Origin: Algoriphagus resistens | Lineage (GTDB): Bacteria; Bacteroidota; Bacteroidia; Cytophagales; Cyclobacteriaceae | DNA: 64,000 nucleotides | Assembly: GCF_001442615.1 (NCBI RefSeq) | Contig: NZ_LMXN01000013.1 | Coordinates: 1-64,000 of the forward strand | Direction: 5' to 3' | Part shown: positions 7,931 to 17,564 of the stretch, piece after piece | How the letters are laid out: the number at the start of each line of letters is the position of its first letter | Position numbering within the stretch: the stretch's first letter is position 1 | Program-made: the position numbers and the translations under genes | Notes under the pieces: generated by a model | The model's database searches: none | The model's input: the letters and a program-made list of their open reading frames with translations, nothing else | What the model was told of the DNA's origin: nothing

Positions 7931-10900
7931 TTAGAATTGAATGTTTACACCAAGATTGATGATTTTCTGCTGCGGATAGAATTGACCGCTTTCACTGGAT
8001 CCTTCAGGATCATAGTCTTTCACCTTGGTAAGCGTGAATAGGTTGAAGGCATTTGCATAAACCTTCAAGCTGCTTATCGAAAGCTTATCCAAAATCGGCT
8101 GAGGTACATTGTAACCAATCTGTACATTTTTCAACCGGGCAAAACTGGCATCATTCAACCAGAAATTATTGCGGAACAAGCCTCCACTGACCGCCGAAGA
8201 AGCGCGTTCACTTACGCGAGGAAAGGTACCTTCTGGGTTTGAAGGGGAATACCTGTTGTCTGCCCAACTGCTGTAAAAGTTGCCGACAGTGCCTGATTCA
8301 GGCAACACATATTGATTAACCTGGGACTGCCCCGAAATCACGGCCGCAAAATCCCAGTTTTTCCAGGCTGCATTCAGGGTTACGCCAAAGGTGATCTGCG
8401 GAATGTTACCATATTTTGTTCTGGTCATATCATCCGCATTAATCTCACCGTCACCGTTGAAATCTTCATAAATCAAATCCCCAACTAGTGCACCGGGAAC
8501 ATGTGGGGTATTATCCAGCTCTTCCTGGCTTCTGAAAATCCCAATAGCATTGTAAAGCAAATACGTGTTCATGGCATTTCCTGTCTGGCGCTGATAATCC
8601 AACACACCTGGTGCCTCATCTATATAAACAATTTCATTTTTGGCATAAGTGAAGTTTCCTGATACGCCAAAGCTGAAATCCCCTTCATACTGATACCCTA
8701 CTGTGGACTCAAAACCATGGCTTTTCACTTCCCCAATATTTTCCGCAGGAACTAATGATTCTCCATCATACGGATTTACGATTCCTGAAGAACCCGGAAT
8801 AGAAGCATTTCTTATCGTTAATATTTTACTTCTGTCCTGTTGGAAATAAATAAATTCAGTAGTGAATTTCTTCAACCAAACTGCATTGAAGCCGATGTCG
8901 GTTTTCGTAGCCACTTCCCAGGTAATATTCGGGTTGGCAAGCCGGGTAAGATCAATACCTGTATTCACCTCATCACCTAACACGTAGCGGTTGTTGAAGG
9001 AGTAATTGTCAAAATACTGGAACTGGCCTACATTGTCATTCCCCAGCTTACCGTAGGATGCTCTGAATTTCAAATCATCAAAGAAGCTTACCTTATCTCT
9101 AAACCAGCTTTCTTCGGAGATTCTATAGCCCAGAGATAGGGATGGAAAAAATCCATACCTGCTACCATCAGGAAAGTTAGATGACCCATCTACCCTCATC
9201 TGCAACTCCGCCAAATATTTCTCATTATAGTTGTAGGCGATTCGGCTTAAATAACTTTTTCTGGTGTAGTTATAGCTACTTCCCCAGTTGTCATAATCAG
9301 CCGCAGCTGCTCCACCCTGAGATAATTCGGGGGTTTCCGCTGTAGGAAAATGAAGCCTTGAGGCCCCCAACGTATGGGACCTGTTTTCACTCTGTTCGTA
9401 TCCGGCAAATGCATCAATAAAGTGGTCTCCGAAATAATGCTTAAAGTTCAGTCGGATGTTAGAAACCATCATAGATTGAGAATAGTGTGACTCAGAAAGT
9501 GTAGGCTGTTGATCCGGACCTCCACCTACTACGACTGGATTGTATGAGTCCCCCGTGCGATCATAATTATATAAGGTGTAAGGTTTGCTGAAGTTTCTGG
9601 ATCGATCCGAACTTTCATCCACTGAGAAAAACCCTTCTGCTGAAAGCCCTTCCAAAAATCCAAACTCGTATTTACCTCTAAGGATGCCATTAAACACATA
9701 GCGTGGATTATGATTCAGTCCACCTTGATCTGTAGCCATGATCACAGGATTGGAATTCTCTATTCCTGATGAAGGAAGACCATTTGGATAGACAGCCGGT
9801 ACGGTTGGGTAAGCTCGGTAGATTGAACGAAAAATATCTCCTGCACCAGACGTTGGATATTGCCTGTCTTCTTTTCTCCCTGCCAGAGACAACCCAACGG
9901 TCAATCGTTCAGTAATGTCAGCATCCACATTGGATCTGAAGCTATATTGATCATAGCGGGTCGCACCATCTCTGTACAATCCGTCTTGACCTGTTTTACC
10001 TAAAGACAAGAAATAAGTTACATTCTCTGATCCACCTCTAATACTCAGATCATGCTGGCTTTGCAGTGCGGTATTGTTCAGTGCTGCCGCTGCCCAATCT
10101 GTATTGGGATAATTAACCGGGTCTGATCCATTCCCGAACAAGCTTAACTCATCATCGCTATACACCTGGTTCATCCCTCCCTGAGGGTTGTTATAATAAG
10201 CTATTTCATTTCTGATCTGTGCATAAGTGGATGCATTAGCCATTTCCGGTAATCTTGTCGGTGAAGAGAATCCTTGATTGAAGCTGTAAGAAATCACAGG
10301 CTTCCCGGATTTACCTCGCTTTGTGGTCACCAAAATCACCCCATTTGCAGCCCTGGAACCGTAGATAGCAGCTGAAGCATCCTTCAAAACCGAGATGCTT
10401 TCAATATCATTTGGATTGAGTCGCTCCAAACCGCCAATTTGACCTGGCACACCGTCCACTACGACCAGCACATCATTGTTTCCTGTGGTAGCAAGGCCCC
10501 GGATACTGATGCTTGATCCATCGTAGCCTGGCTCACCGCCTCTGTTATTTGCGATAAGCCCTGAAAATCTTCCGGAAAGCGAATTTGAAATGTTCGGCTG
10601 AGGACTATTCTGAAGATCTCTTCCCTCTACCTGAGAGACAGACCCCGTGAGTGTTGCTTTCTTCTGCTCCCCATAACCCACTACTACTACCTCATTTAGA
10701 GATTGTTCATCCGGGGCAAGTTGTACCGTAATGTTACTTTCCCCACTTTGTATCACACGTTCCAGTGTCGCATATCCTATAAAGGAGATACTCAAAGTAG
10801 CATTTTCTGTAGGAGTAAATGACAAAGTGAAATTGCCATCCAAATCTGTCACGGCACCTGTAGTAGTGCCCTTCAATAAAACCGAAGCTCCCGGGAGCCC

Positions 10901-11029
10901 CATCCCAGTTTCGTCAAGCACCTGACCTGAGATTTTTTGTTGACCAAATGCATTGGGCACACTGCATATCATTACTAGCATAAATGATATACAATACAGC
11001 CATGCCTTGGCTGGTAATTGTGTTAGCAT
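7931..11029 (-). CDS. susC: SusC/RagA-family TonB-linked outer membrane receptor
   Basis: A 1032-residue SusC-type TonB-dependent transporter. In order: signal peptide (1-29), carboxypeptidase-D-like domain (about 32-110), TonB-box-like segment around LNEVVVVGYGEQKKATLTGS (111-130), plug domain (to about 240, with the SusC signature SISIRGLA), and a 22-strand barrel ending in the aromatic residue F1032. It imports oligosaccharides across the outer membrane in partnership with the SusD protein encoded next. It is the first gene of the operon and is divergent from the hybrid regulator at 11230. Confidence 0.95.
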   Translation of the reverse strand: MLTQLPAKAWLYCISFMLVMICSVPNAFGQQKISGQVLDETGMGLPGASVLLKGTTTGAVTDLDGNFTLSFTPTENATLSISFIGYATLERVIQSGESNITVQLAPDEQSLNEVVVVGYGEQKKATLTGSVSQVEGRDLQNSPQPNISNSLSGRFSGLIANNRGGEPGYDGSSISIRGLATTGNNDVLVVVDGVPGQIGGLERLNPNDIESISVLKDASAAIYGSRAANGVILVTTKRGKSGKPVISYSFNQGFSSPTRLPEMANASTYAQIRNEIAYYNNPQGGMNQVYSDDELSLFGNGSDPVNYPNTDWAAAALNNTALQSQHDLSIRGGSENVTYFLSLGKTGQDGLYRDGATRYDQYSFRSNVDADITERLTVGLSLAGRKEDRQYPTSGAGDIFRSIYRAYPTVPAVYPNGLPSSGIENSNPVIMATDQGGLNHNPRYVFNGILRGKYEFGFLEGLSAEGFFSVDESSDRSRNFSKPYTLYNYDRTGDSYNPVVVGGGPDQQPTLSESHYSQSMMVSNIRLNFKHYFGDHFIDAFAGYEQSENRSHTLGASRLHFPTAETPELSQGGAAAADYDNWGSSYNYTRKSYLSRIAYNYNEKYLAELQMRVDGSSNFPDGSRYGFFPSLSLGYRISEESWFRDKVSFFDDLKFRASYGKLGNDNVGQFQYFDNYSFNNRYVLGDEVNTGIDLTRLANPNITWEVATKTDIGFNAVWLKKFTTEFIYFQQDRSKILTIRNASIPGSSGIVNPYDGESLVPAENIGEVKSHGFESTVGYQYEGDFSFGVSGNFTYAKNEIVYIDEAPGVLDYQRQTGNAMNTYLLYNAIGIFRSQEELDNTPHVPGALVGDLIYEDFNGDGEINADDMTRTKYGNIPQITFGVTLNAAWKNWDFAAVISGQSQVNQYVLPESGTVGNFYSSWADNRYSPSNPEGTFPRVSERASSAVSGGLFRNNFWLNDASFARLKNVQIGYNVPQPILDKLSISSLKVYANAFNLFTLTKVKDYDPEGSSESGQFYPQQKIINLGVNIQF

Positions 11030-11070
11030 GTTTTTTTAGGTTTGTTGTTAACTATTGATAAGTCTAGGGG

Positions 11071-11091
11071 CTAAGTGAAAAAATCGCTTAG
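11071..11091 (-). promoter_or_regulatory. Hairpin in the susC leader
   Basis: A 7-bp near-palindrome (CTAAGTG / CGCTTAG, one wobble pair) with a 7-nt loop lies 42 bp before the susC start codon, downstream of the candidate promoter. It could be a leader RNA hairpin or half of an operator; no U tract follows, so it is not a terminator. Confidence 0.35.
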
Positions 11092-11107
11092 TCACCGCAA
11101 CAATGTT

Positions 11108-11139
11108 CAAAAAAATCCGAATCAAGTATGGGACACAAA
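11108..11139 (-). promoter_or_regulatory. Candidate susC promoter
   Basis: Read on the minus strand there is a -33 TTTG (11136-11139), a 20-base spacer and TTTTTTTG (11108-11115), which matches seven of eight positions of the Bacteroidota -7 box TAnnTTTG counting the free positions. Transcription would begin near 11100, about 70 bases before the start codon. Confidence 0.35.
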
Positions 11140-11229
11140 TCAGCAATTTATGGGGCATAAAATGGGCGTATGGCCACCATTTAGGATATTATTGGTTTTA
11201 TTCAGTACATTTTTCGTGATTGTGGGCTG

Positions 11230-14200
11230 ATGAGACACGTTGCTATAACATTTCTGCTGCTCTGCATTTCTTTGATAGGAAATGCCCAACAACTTGATCC
11301 AAGATCTATACTTTCGGATCAGAATCACCTTACATTCTACCTACTGGACGTAGAAAACGGACTATCCAATAATTACATCAACCATATTGAGCAAGATTCT
11401 TTGGGATTCATCTGGATAGCCACTATCGATGGACTTAACCGCTACGACGGTCACACCTTCCATATTTATAGAAAAAGCAATCTTAACCCTCACTCTGGGC
11501 CCGCTGCTAACTACATTGAGCATTTAGAAATCGGACAAGACCAGCAACTTTTGTTGGCCACAAACAAAGGATTAAGTGGATATGAACCGAAATCTGACTT
11601 TTTCAGCCATTTTGAAACTATCAATGGCCCTATCCAAAATGCTATCAGTTATGTTCTCAATGGGCCAAAAGGACAGAAAATCATTGCCAATTATGAAGGT
11701 GGTGTGCATATAATAGCTTCTGACAGCATTACTTCCTCTTTCTCTCATTCCCCCGGCCGCACAAACACCCTTTCGTCCACCCGGATTTCGTCTTTGGCTC
11801 TTCAGGGTGATTCAGTGCTATGGGTGGGACATTTTGACAAGGGGCTGGATAAAATCGATTTGAGGAGCAAAGCAGTGCTTAACATGGCCCACATAAATCC
11901 ATCATTCCCTGAAACCGTCAATTCTCTCTACACAGATGAGCAAGGAAACCTTTGGGTAGGCTCTAATGATGGAATCCGTGTCATTACCACTAGCTCTGAC
12001 ACTTTACGAATCAAAGCGGCTGAATATCCTCAAGGGGGATTAAGCGATGGAAATATACTTTGCTTTGAAAAAGGCCCTGCGGGAAATCTTTGGATTGGTA
12101 CCCGAAACGGCGGATTGAATATTCTGAATTCAACGCTATTTTTAAAAGACCAAGTCCTACAACTCAAGTGGTTTCTGCCACAACAAGACGGATCGAGTGT
12201 ATTCAACAGAACCGTATCTTCTCTGAAACTCGCAGATGACGACTATATGTGGATCGGAACCAGTACCGGGTTGAATTTCGTGAATCCCTCTGGGGATCCT
12301 GTAAAACTTATCAACAGAAACCTATCCAAGAAACAAACTATTTCGCACGACCGAATAGGCTCATTGGCTGAAGGCAAAAACGGAAGCATTTGGATAGGTA
12401 CCGATGGCGGTGGACTTGATCACTATTTTCCCCAAACAGAAACAATCCTACATTTCGAACATAATCCCGCCAATCCACAAAGCCTTTCCAATAATTATAT
12501 CATTTCCCTTTTAGAGGATAGCCAGAACAATCTCTGGGTAGGGACATATCAGGGAGGGCTGAATTTATTGAACGCTTCCACCGGACACTACAAGCATTAT
12601 CTTCAGGAAAGCCAAGAAAACGGGAACGATGTGCGGGTCATTTTTGAAGGTAAAAATGGGCAGATCTGGGTGGGCACCAACCGGGGTGGACTGTACCGCT
12701 ACCATCCTCCGATAGATGATTTTGACTATGTCAAACTGCTCGGCAAAATAGACATCCGTGATATCGCGGAGGACGACTTGGGTAATCTGTGGCTGGCAAC
12801 CTTTGGCGATGGCATAATCAGGTACAACTACCTGACAGGGGAGCAGGAACTTTTCAATGAAAAAACCACCCCCGGATTTCCGGTTGAAGTAGTTTTCGCT
12901 ATAGAAATTCTAGACAATGGAGATGTATTGGCGGGAAGTAGATACGAAGGTTTAGTCAGGTTAAATCCCCAGAATAAAAAATTCACATTATTCACTGATG
13001 AAAATGGGCTGAGTAATAATTCCATCAATAGCCTGGCTAAAGGAAAAGACGGTAAAATATGGATGGGAACCTACCATGGCATCAGCTATTTCGACCCCAA
13101 AACAAATACCGTCGGCAATCTGAATTCGATCAATAATATCCAACTCAGTGAATTCAATATTGGAGCTTCTTTGGTCACCGCTTCTGGGGATGTATATCTG
13201 GGCGGGAACAAAGGAATCAACGTGTTCCACCCGGAAACCTTAGAAAACCAATCAGCCAGCTACCCACTTATTTTTACCGATTTAAGGTTAATGAATAAAA
13301 AAGTATCGGTAAACTCCAGTGCCGAAGGTTTTCAACTTGAGCACAGCCTCCCCTATCTCAAGCAGCTCAAGCTTACCCATAAGCAGAGCTTGATCTCTCT
13401 GGACTTTGTAGCACTGAAATTCCCTTTGGGGAAAGATGTAAACTATGCTTACAAACTTGAGCCGTTTCATAGCCAATGGATAGAAACTAACCACACCGGA
13501 ACAGCAAATCTTAGCAATATCCCTCCCGGAAATTACACGATGAAAGTTAAGGCCAGCTCAGGACCTATGTCAATTTCAGAAAACGAACTAGCCATCTTCA
13601 TTGCACCCCCTTTCTGGAAAACCTGGCCCGCTTATCTACTGTATGTTATCCTGATCATGGTAGTGACTATTACCGGAATGAGGTATTATTCAGAAAGGTT
13701 GAAATTGAAAAACTCCCTTCTTTTTGAGAAAAAACAACGCGTATTGGAACATGAACTCAATGAAGAGCGAGTTCAGTTTTTCACTGGGTTTTCTCATGAG
13801 CTAAAAACTCCTTTGACCTTAATTATGGCTCCGCTGGATGACCTACTTATGGATATCAAGAACTCCAAGCATCTAAAAGGCATAAAGTTGGCCCAAAAGA
13901 ACGCAAAATACCTACACGAGATGATTTCCAGACTTCTGGAGTTTAGAAATGCCGAGCTGAATGTCAATCAGCTTGATTTAAAGTCCCAGTCAATCCCCAA
14001 ACCTATCAAGCAATGGGTAGAGCAATATCAGCCTCTGGCAAAACATAAAGGAATCAGGCTTAAAAGCCAGTTACCAAAGACAGACTTCTCCGCTGAAGTG
14101 GATCTCCAGAAGTTCCATATTATTTTCAATAACCTTTTGTCAAACGCGCTAAAGTATTGCCAGCAGAAAGATCAGATCAGCGTTTCGTTAGAAGAAAAAG

Positions 14201-15312
14201 AGGACGATTTTGAGCTAGTCGTAAGTGACAATGGCCCAGGAATTCCCTTTGAAGATCAGAGCCGTATTTTCAACTGGTACTATCAGAGTGAAGCAACTGC
14301 CAAAGAGCAGGGGGCGGGAATCGGTCTGGCATTGACCAAACGATTGATAGAAGATCACCATGGCACTATACATGTGCTCAGCACTCCTGGAAACGGCAGT
14401 ACTTTTTCAATTTTAATTCCCAAAAAAGCCAATACTAAAAAGACATTTTTGTCTGGCAAATCCAACAGTAAAGAATGGATGCCCGAGCTGAGTCCTATTA
14501 AGTCGGAAACTGCTGTCAATTTCGACCTTAATGAAAACAAGGAAGTTCTACTCATTATAGATGACAATCCCCAGATTCTTGAATACCTAAACAACTCTCT
14601 CTGCGGTGAATATGATCTGATCTTTGCCAAGAATGGTCAGGAAGGATTTGAGAAAGCTGTACAGTTTATACCTGATCTGATTATTTCAGATGTCATGATG
14701 CCCAAGAAAAACGGAATTGATTTGTGCGGGGTTCTGAAAGAGAATCACGGCACCACACATATTCCCGTGATTTTGCTTTCCGCCAAAGACGGTACCGATA
14801 GTATCACTTCAGGTTTTGGAAAAGGAGCTGATGATTACATTACAAAGCCATTTAAAAGTCCGATTTTAAAATCCCGTATAAGAAATCTACTGGAAGCAAG
14901 GATCCGAATGCGTACTTATTACCTCGGTAAAAATACTCAAACAGCTGAGCTGACCCCTTCCGAAAAGAATGCCATCAACAAGGAAAAATCATTTTTAAAA
15001 GAATTGGAAGGACATATCTTGGCTGGCATCTCCCAGCAGACAACCGATGTGGATACAATATCCCAAGCCATGGGAATGAGCAGGACTTCTCTTTTTAGAA
15101 AATTAAAAGCACTTACCGGCCAAAACATCAACCAATACATACGAACCGTCAAAGTGCTAAAAGCCGCATCGCTTATAAAAGAAGAGAATCTGGGCGTTGC
15201 CCAAGCCGCTTATGAAGTCGGTTTTACAAGTACCAAATATTTCAGAAAGCTGTTTAAGGAACAATTCGGATTCCTGCCTTCAGAGGTGAATGAGGTAGAT
15301 GATGAGCAGTAG
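11230..15312 (+). CDS. Hybrid two-component system sensor/regulator (HTCS)
   Basis: A 1360-residue one-protein two-component system that senses breakdown products in the periplasm and controls the adjacent sus genes. In order: signal peptide (1-19), two seven-bladed propellers of two-component-regulator repeats (about 35-700; repeated NLWVGT/IWIGT motifs), Y_Y_Y domain (about 725-790), one membrane helix (about 798-820), HisKA with His856 in GFSHELKTPLTLI, HATPase_c (about 940-1075, DNGPGIPF and GAGIGLALTKRL), receiver domain with Asp1154 in SDVMMP (about 1112-1230), and an AraC-type HTH (about 1265-1355). It is divergent from susC with a 200-bp shared region. All key residues are present. 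Start ATG 11230 gives a good signal peptide. Confidence 0.95.
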   Translation: MRHVAITFLLLCISLIGNAQQLDPRSILSDQNHLTFYLLDVENGLSNNYINHIEQDSLGFIWIATIDGLNRYDGHTFHIYRKSNLNPHSGPAANYIEHLEIGQDQQLLLATNKGLSGYEPKSDFFSHFETINGPIQNAISYVLNGPKGQKIIANYEGGVHIIASDSITSSFSHSPGRTNTLSSTRISSLALQGDSVLWVGHFDKGLDKIDLRSKAVLNMAHINPSFPETVNSLYTDEQGNLWVGSNDGIRVITTSSDTLRIKAAEYPQGGLSDGNILCFEKGPAGNLWIGTRNGGLNILNSTLFLKDQVLQLKWFLPQQDGSSVFNRTVSSLKLADDDYMWIGTSTGLNFVNPSGDPVKLINRNLSKKQTISHDRIGSLAEGKNGSIWIGTDGGGLDHYFPQTETILHFEHNPANPQSLSNNYIISLLEDSQNNLWVGTYQGGLNLLNASTGHYKHYLQESQENGNDVRVIFEGKNGQIWVGTNRGGLYRYHPPIDDFDYVKLLGKIDIRDIAEDDLGNLWLATFGDGIIRYNYLTGEQELFNEKTTPGFPVEVVFAIEILDNGDVLAGSRYEGLVRLNPQNKKFTLFTDENGLSNNSINSLAKGKDGKIWMGTYHGISYFDPKTNTVGNLNSINNIQLSEFNIGASLVTASGDVYLGGNKGINVFHPETLENQSASYPLIFTDLRLMNKKVSVNSSAEGFQLEHSLPYLKQLKLTHKQSLISLDFVALKFPLGKDVNYAYKLEPFHSQWIETNHTGTANLSNIPPGNYTMKVKASSGPMSISENELAIFIAPPFWKTWPAYLLYVILIMVVTITGMRYYSERLKLKNSLLFEKKQRVLEHELNEERVQFFTGFSHELKTPLTLIMAPLDDLLMDIKNSKHLKGIKLAQKNAKYLHEMISRLLEFRNAELNVNQLDLKSQSIPKPIKQWVEQYQPLAKHKGIRLKSQLPKTDFSAEVDLQKFHIIFNNLLSNALKYCQQKDQISVSLEEKEDDFELVVSDNGPGIPFEDQSRIFNWYYQSEATAKEQGAGIGLALTKRLIEDHHGTIHVLSTPGNGSTFSILIPKKANTKKTFLSGKSNSKEWMPELSPIKSETAVNFDLNENKEVLLIIDDNPQILEYLNNSLCGEYDLIFAKNGQEGFEKAVQFIPDLIISDVMMPKKNGIDLCGVLKENHGTTHIPVILLSAKDGTDSITSGFGKGADDYITKPFKSPILKSRIRNLLEARIRMRTYYLGKNTQTAELTPSEKNAINKEKSFLKELEGHILAGISQQTTDVDTISQAMGMSRTSLFRKLKALTGQNINQYIRTVKVLKAASLIKEENLGVAQAAYEVGFTSTKYFRKLFKEQFGFLPSEVNEVDDEQ

Positions 15313-15496
15313 TAATTCGACTTATAATTCAGTGGGAAAGGGAGTAAATTCCGCTTGGATAGCCAATCTTCATAGTAGCCGTTTCATAAAAGGTTGATAA
15401 ATAGAATAAATATATGAGCGTTTGATTAAGGGGATTGCCGTATTGAGGCAACTGGTCAGTGTAGCTTTATATTTTCAAATGCAACAAGCATAAAAA

Positions 15497-16060
15497 ATGA
15501 CAGAACTAATAAGATTTATAAATAGCTTTCAAGAACTAGATACTGAGACAGAGCAGATTATCAAAAAATACTTTGTAAAAGAAACACTTAAGAAAAATGA
15601 ATTCATCATTGAAGAGGGGCAGATTTGTAAAAAAGTTTGTTTTATCCAATCTGGATTAGTCCGTCGATTTTACCTAAAAGATGGACAGGACATCACGGAG
15701 TGGATCTACCATAGTAATCAGTGGATAACATCTTTGAGCAGCTTTTTTGAACAAAAACCGTCATTCGAGTATTTACAGGCATGTGAAGAAACAAAAATCT
15801 ATTCTTTGTCCTATTCGGATGAGCAAAAGCTGTTAGAATATCCATTATTTTCAAAGTTCCATATCAAACAACTCCGGCTATACCTTGCAAAGCTCAACGA
15901 GTTTCATCATATCTATAAATTGATGAGTGCTCCAGAAAAGTATACCTATTTACTCACCTATTTTCCTGAAATCATTCTAAAAGCAAAATTAAAGCATATT
16001 GCTTCTTTAATGGACGTTACTCAGGAAACCTTAAGTCGTATCAGGGCCTCAATTAATTGA
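15497..16060 (+). CDS. Crp/Fnr-family regulator (first paralogue)
   Basis: A 187-residue protein with an N-terminal cyclic-nucleotide-binding-like beta-roll (about 25-110, KNEFIIEEGQICKKVCFIQSG) and a short C-terminal helix-turn-helix (about 160-187, LKHIASLMDVTQETLSRIRASI). This compact layout is common for Bacteroidota Crp-like regulators. The usual cAMP-contacting arginine motif is not evident, so the ligand, if any, is unknown. It lies 70 bp before the stand-alone LpxA-like gene, in the same direction, and may control it (inference). A paralogue of equal length lies at 25112-25675. Confidence 0.85.
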   Translation: MTELIRFINSFQELDTETEQIIKKYFVKETLKKNEFIIEEGQICKKVCFIQSGLVRRFYLKDGQDITEWIYHSNQWITSLSSFFEQKPSFEYLQACEETKIYSLSYSDEQKLLEYPLFSKFHIKQLRLYLAKLNEFHHIYKLMSAPEKYTYLLTYFPEIILKAKLKHIASLMDVTQETLSRIRASIN

Positions 16061-16129
16061 TCCTACATCAAAAAAACTCCTTCTTACTTACCTGATATTT
16101 GCAACCTTAATTAATCAAACAGTGGAAAG

Positions 16130-16909
16130 ATGATTTCAAACTATGCAATAATTGGGAGTAAGGCTCAAATAGGAAAAAATGTACACATTGGCAATTTTAC
16201 GACCATTGAAGATGATGTGGTCATTGGGGACAACACTTGGATAGGAAATAATGTAAACATCCTTGATGGTGCCAGAATCGGAAGAAATTGTCAGATATAT
16301 CCCAATTCTGTACTATCAGGGGTTCCACAAGATTTAAAATATAAAGGAGAATATACCACATTAGAAATTGGTGATCGTAATATTATTAGAGAATTTGTAA
16401 CCATAAATAAAGGCACGAAATCAAAACTAAAGACCACGATTGGCAACAATAATCTACTGATGGCAAATGCTCATATCGGGCATGACTGTTCAATTGGGAA
16501 TCACTGTATTATTGGGGTTGGTGTTGGAATGGCCGGAGAAGTAATTGTCGGTAATTGGGCAAATATAAGTGGGCTAACCGGTATACATCAATTCTCAGTA
16601 ATTGGAGACCATTGTATGATTGGTGGCTTCAGTAAGATTGTTAAAGATATTCCACCCTATGTGATAGCAGCAAGAGAACCCCTTAGTTATGAAGGTATTA
16701 ATACTGTAGGCTTAAAAAGAAGAGGCTTTGACTCTGAAAAGATTGATGAGCTGAAAGCGATCTATCGGGTTATATTTCAGGAAAAGAAGAATACAACGCT
16801 TGCTTTGGAACATGTTAAAAACAATTTTAAGCAGACAAAAGAGCGGGATGAGATTCTTTGTTTCATAAAAAAATCCACCAGAGGTATAATTAAAGGTAAA
16901 AGTGGCTAA
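16130..16909 (+). CDS. lpxA: LpxA-type acyl-ACP--UDP-GlcNAc O-acyltransferase, stand-alone
   Basis: A 259-residue left-handed beta-helix acyltransferase. Hexapeptide repeats fill residues 1-185. NAHIGHDC carries the two histidines of the LpxA active site (the second matches E. coli His125), and the C-terminal helical part has VGLKRRGFDSEKIDELKAIYR and KKSTRGII, both characteristic of LpxA rather than LpxD. The reaction is transfer of a 3-hydroxyacyl chain from ACP to UDP-GlcNAc, the first step of lipid A synthesis. Bacteroidota normally encode lpxA within an lpxD/lpxC-fabZ/lpxA cluster; this copy has no such neighbours and follows a Crp-like regulator, so it may be a second, conditional copy. 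Confidence 0.85.
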   Translation: MISNYAIIGSKAQIGKNVHIGNFTTIEDDVVIGDNTWIGNNVNILDGARIGRNCQIYPNSVLSGVPQDLKYKGEYTTLEIGDRNIIREFVTINKGTKSKLKTTIGNNNLLMANAHIGHDCSIGNHCIIGVGVGMAGEVIVGNWANISGLTGIHQFSVIGDHCMIGGFSKIVKDIPPYVIAAREPLSYEGINTVGLKRRGFDSEKIDELKAIYRVIFQEKKNTTLALEHVKNNFKQTKERDEILCFIKKSTRGIIKGKSG

Positions 16910-17327
16910 GAATGTCCGTTGCCAATTGGGTAGGCAACTATGAACCACAGGCTTAGGGTACCTCTACGTCACTCCCCAAAGGTTTGTTTAAGATATATAT
17001 CAATTGATAAATTGTAAATTCAGGATGATGATCCAGATTGCCGCAAATTGGGATGCTATTTTTTTAATTGAGGCGCCGTTTTTCTTCCAGAGAGCTTCTT
17101 AAGCAATTATCTCCTTTTTGACATTAATTGAATTCTCAAATGGTTTAAAATCTAAAGTCTCCATAATTGGATCAAGGAATTATTTTTGATTTTTCAAATT
17201 TACTTAAATAGCGAATGACTATCAATATAACAGATTTAACCTGACATTAATTGTCTGGCGGATAGATTTTTGGATTGAAGCAAAAGATAAAAAATCTGTT
17301 ACACTAGGATTTATTAACATCCTATTC
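16910..17327. other. Intergenic region between lpxA-like gene and tRNA-Ser
   Basis: About 420 bases without a credible gene. A 6-bp perfect inverted repeat (GTTGCC at 16918-16923, GGCAAC at 16933-16938) starts inside the tail of this stretch, just past the LpxA-like stop codon, and could end that transcript, but no U tract follows. The rest is AT-rich with nothing I can name. Confidence 0.35.
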
Positions 17328-17371
17328 AAAAAAAAAAACCTAACCATCATTATTTCTGACAGTTAGGTTTT
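17328..17371 (-). terminator. Terminator after tRNA-Ser
   Basis: A 10-bp perfect stem (17335-17344 with 17362-17371) with a 17-nt loop, followed on the minus strand by a T run encoded by the A tract at 17328-17334. It begins 8 bases past the tRNA 3' end. Confidence 0.75.
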
Positions 17372-17378
17372 CAACTTG

Positions 17379-17465
17379 CAGAGAGGAAGGGATTCGAACC
17401 CTCGATACCCTCACGGGTATACACGCTTTCCAGGCGTGCTCCTTCAACCACTCGGACACCTCTCT
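17379..17465 (-). tRNA. tRNA-Ser (anticodon GGA)
   Basis: An 87-nt class II tRNA on the minus strand. The acceptor stem AGAGAGG pairs with CCTCTCT. The anticodon arm is CACGC-CTGGAAA-GCGTG with anticodon GGA (serine UCC/UCU). The long variable arm (TACCC / GGGTA) and the T arm with GGTTCGAATCC are intact. The discriminator is G, as expected for tRNA-Ser. CCA is not fully encoded (CAA follows), so it would be added after transcription. Confidence 0.95.
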
Positions 17466-17564
17466 AGGTTGATTTACCGATCCTTATAGCGAATCGGAGT
17501 GCAAAGAAAATTATTATTAGTGCCGTTTCCAAATTATCCCGGAAAATAGCCGATGAAATTGCAA

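Noticed and set aside
16918..16938. Inverted repeat GTTGCC...GGCAAC after the LpxA-like gene as a terminator
   Set aside because: Only 6 bp and no T run follows on either strand.
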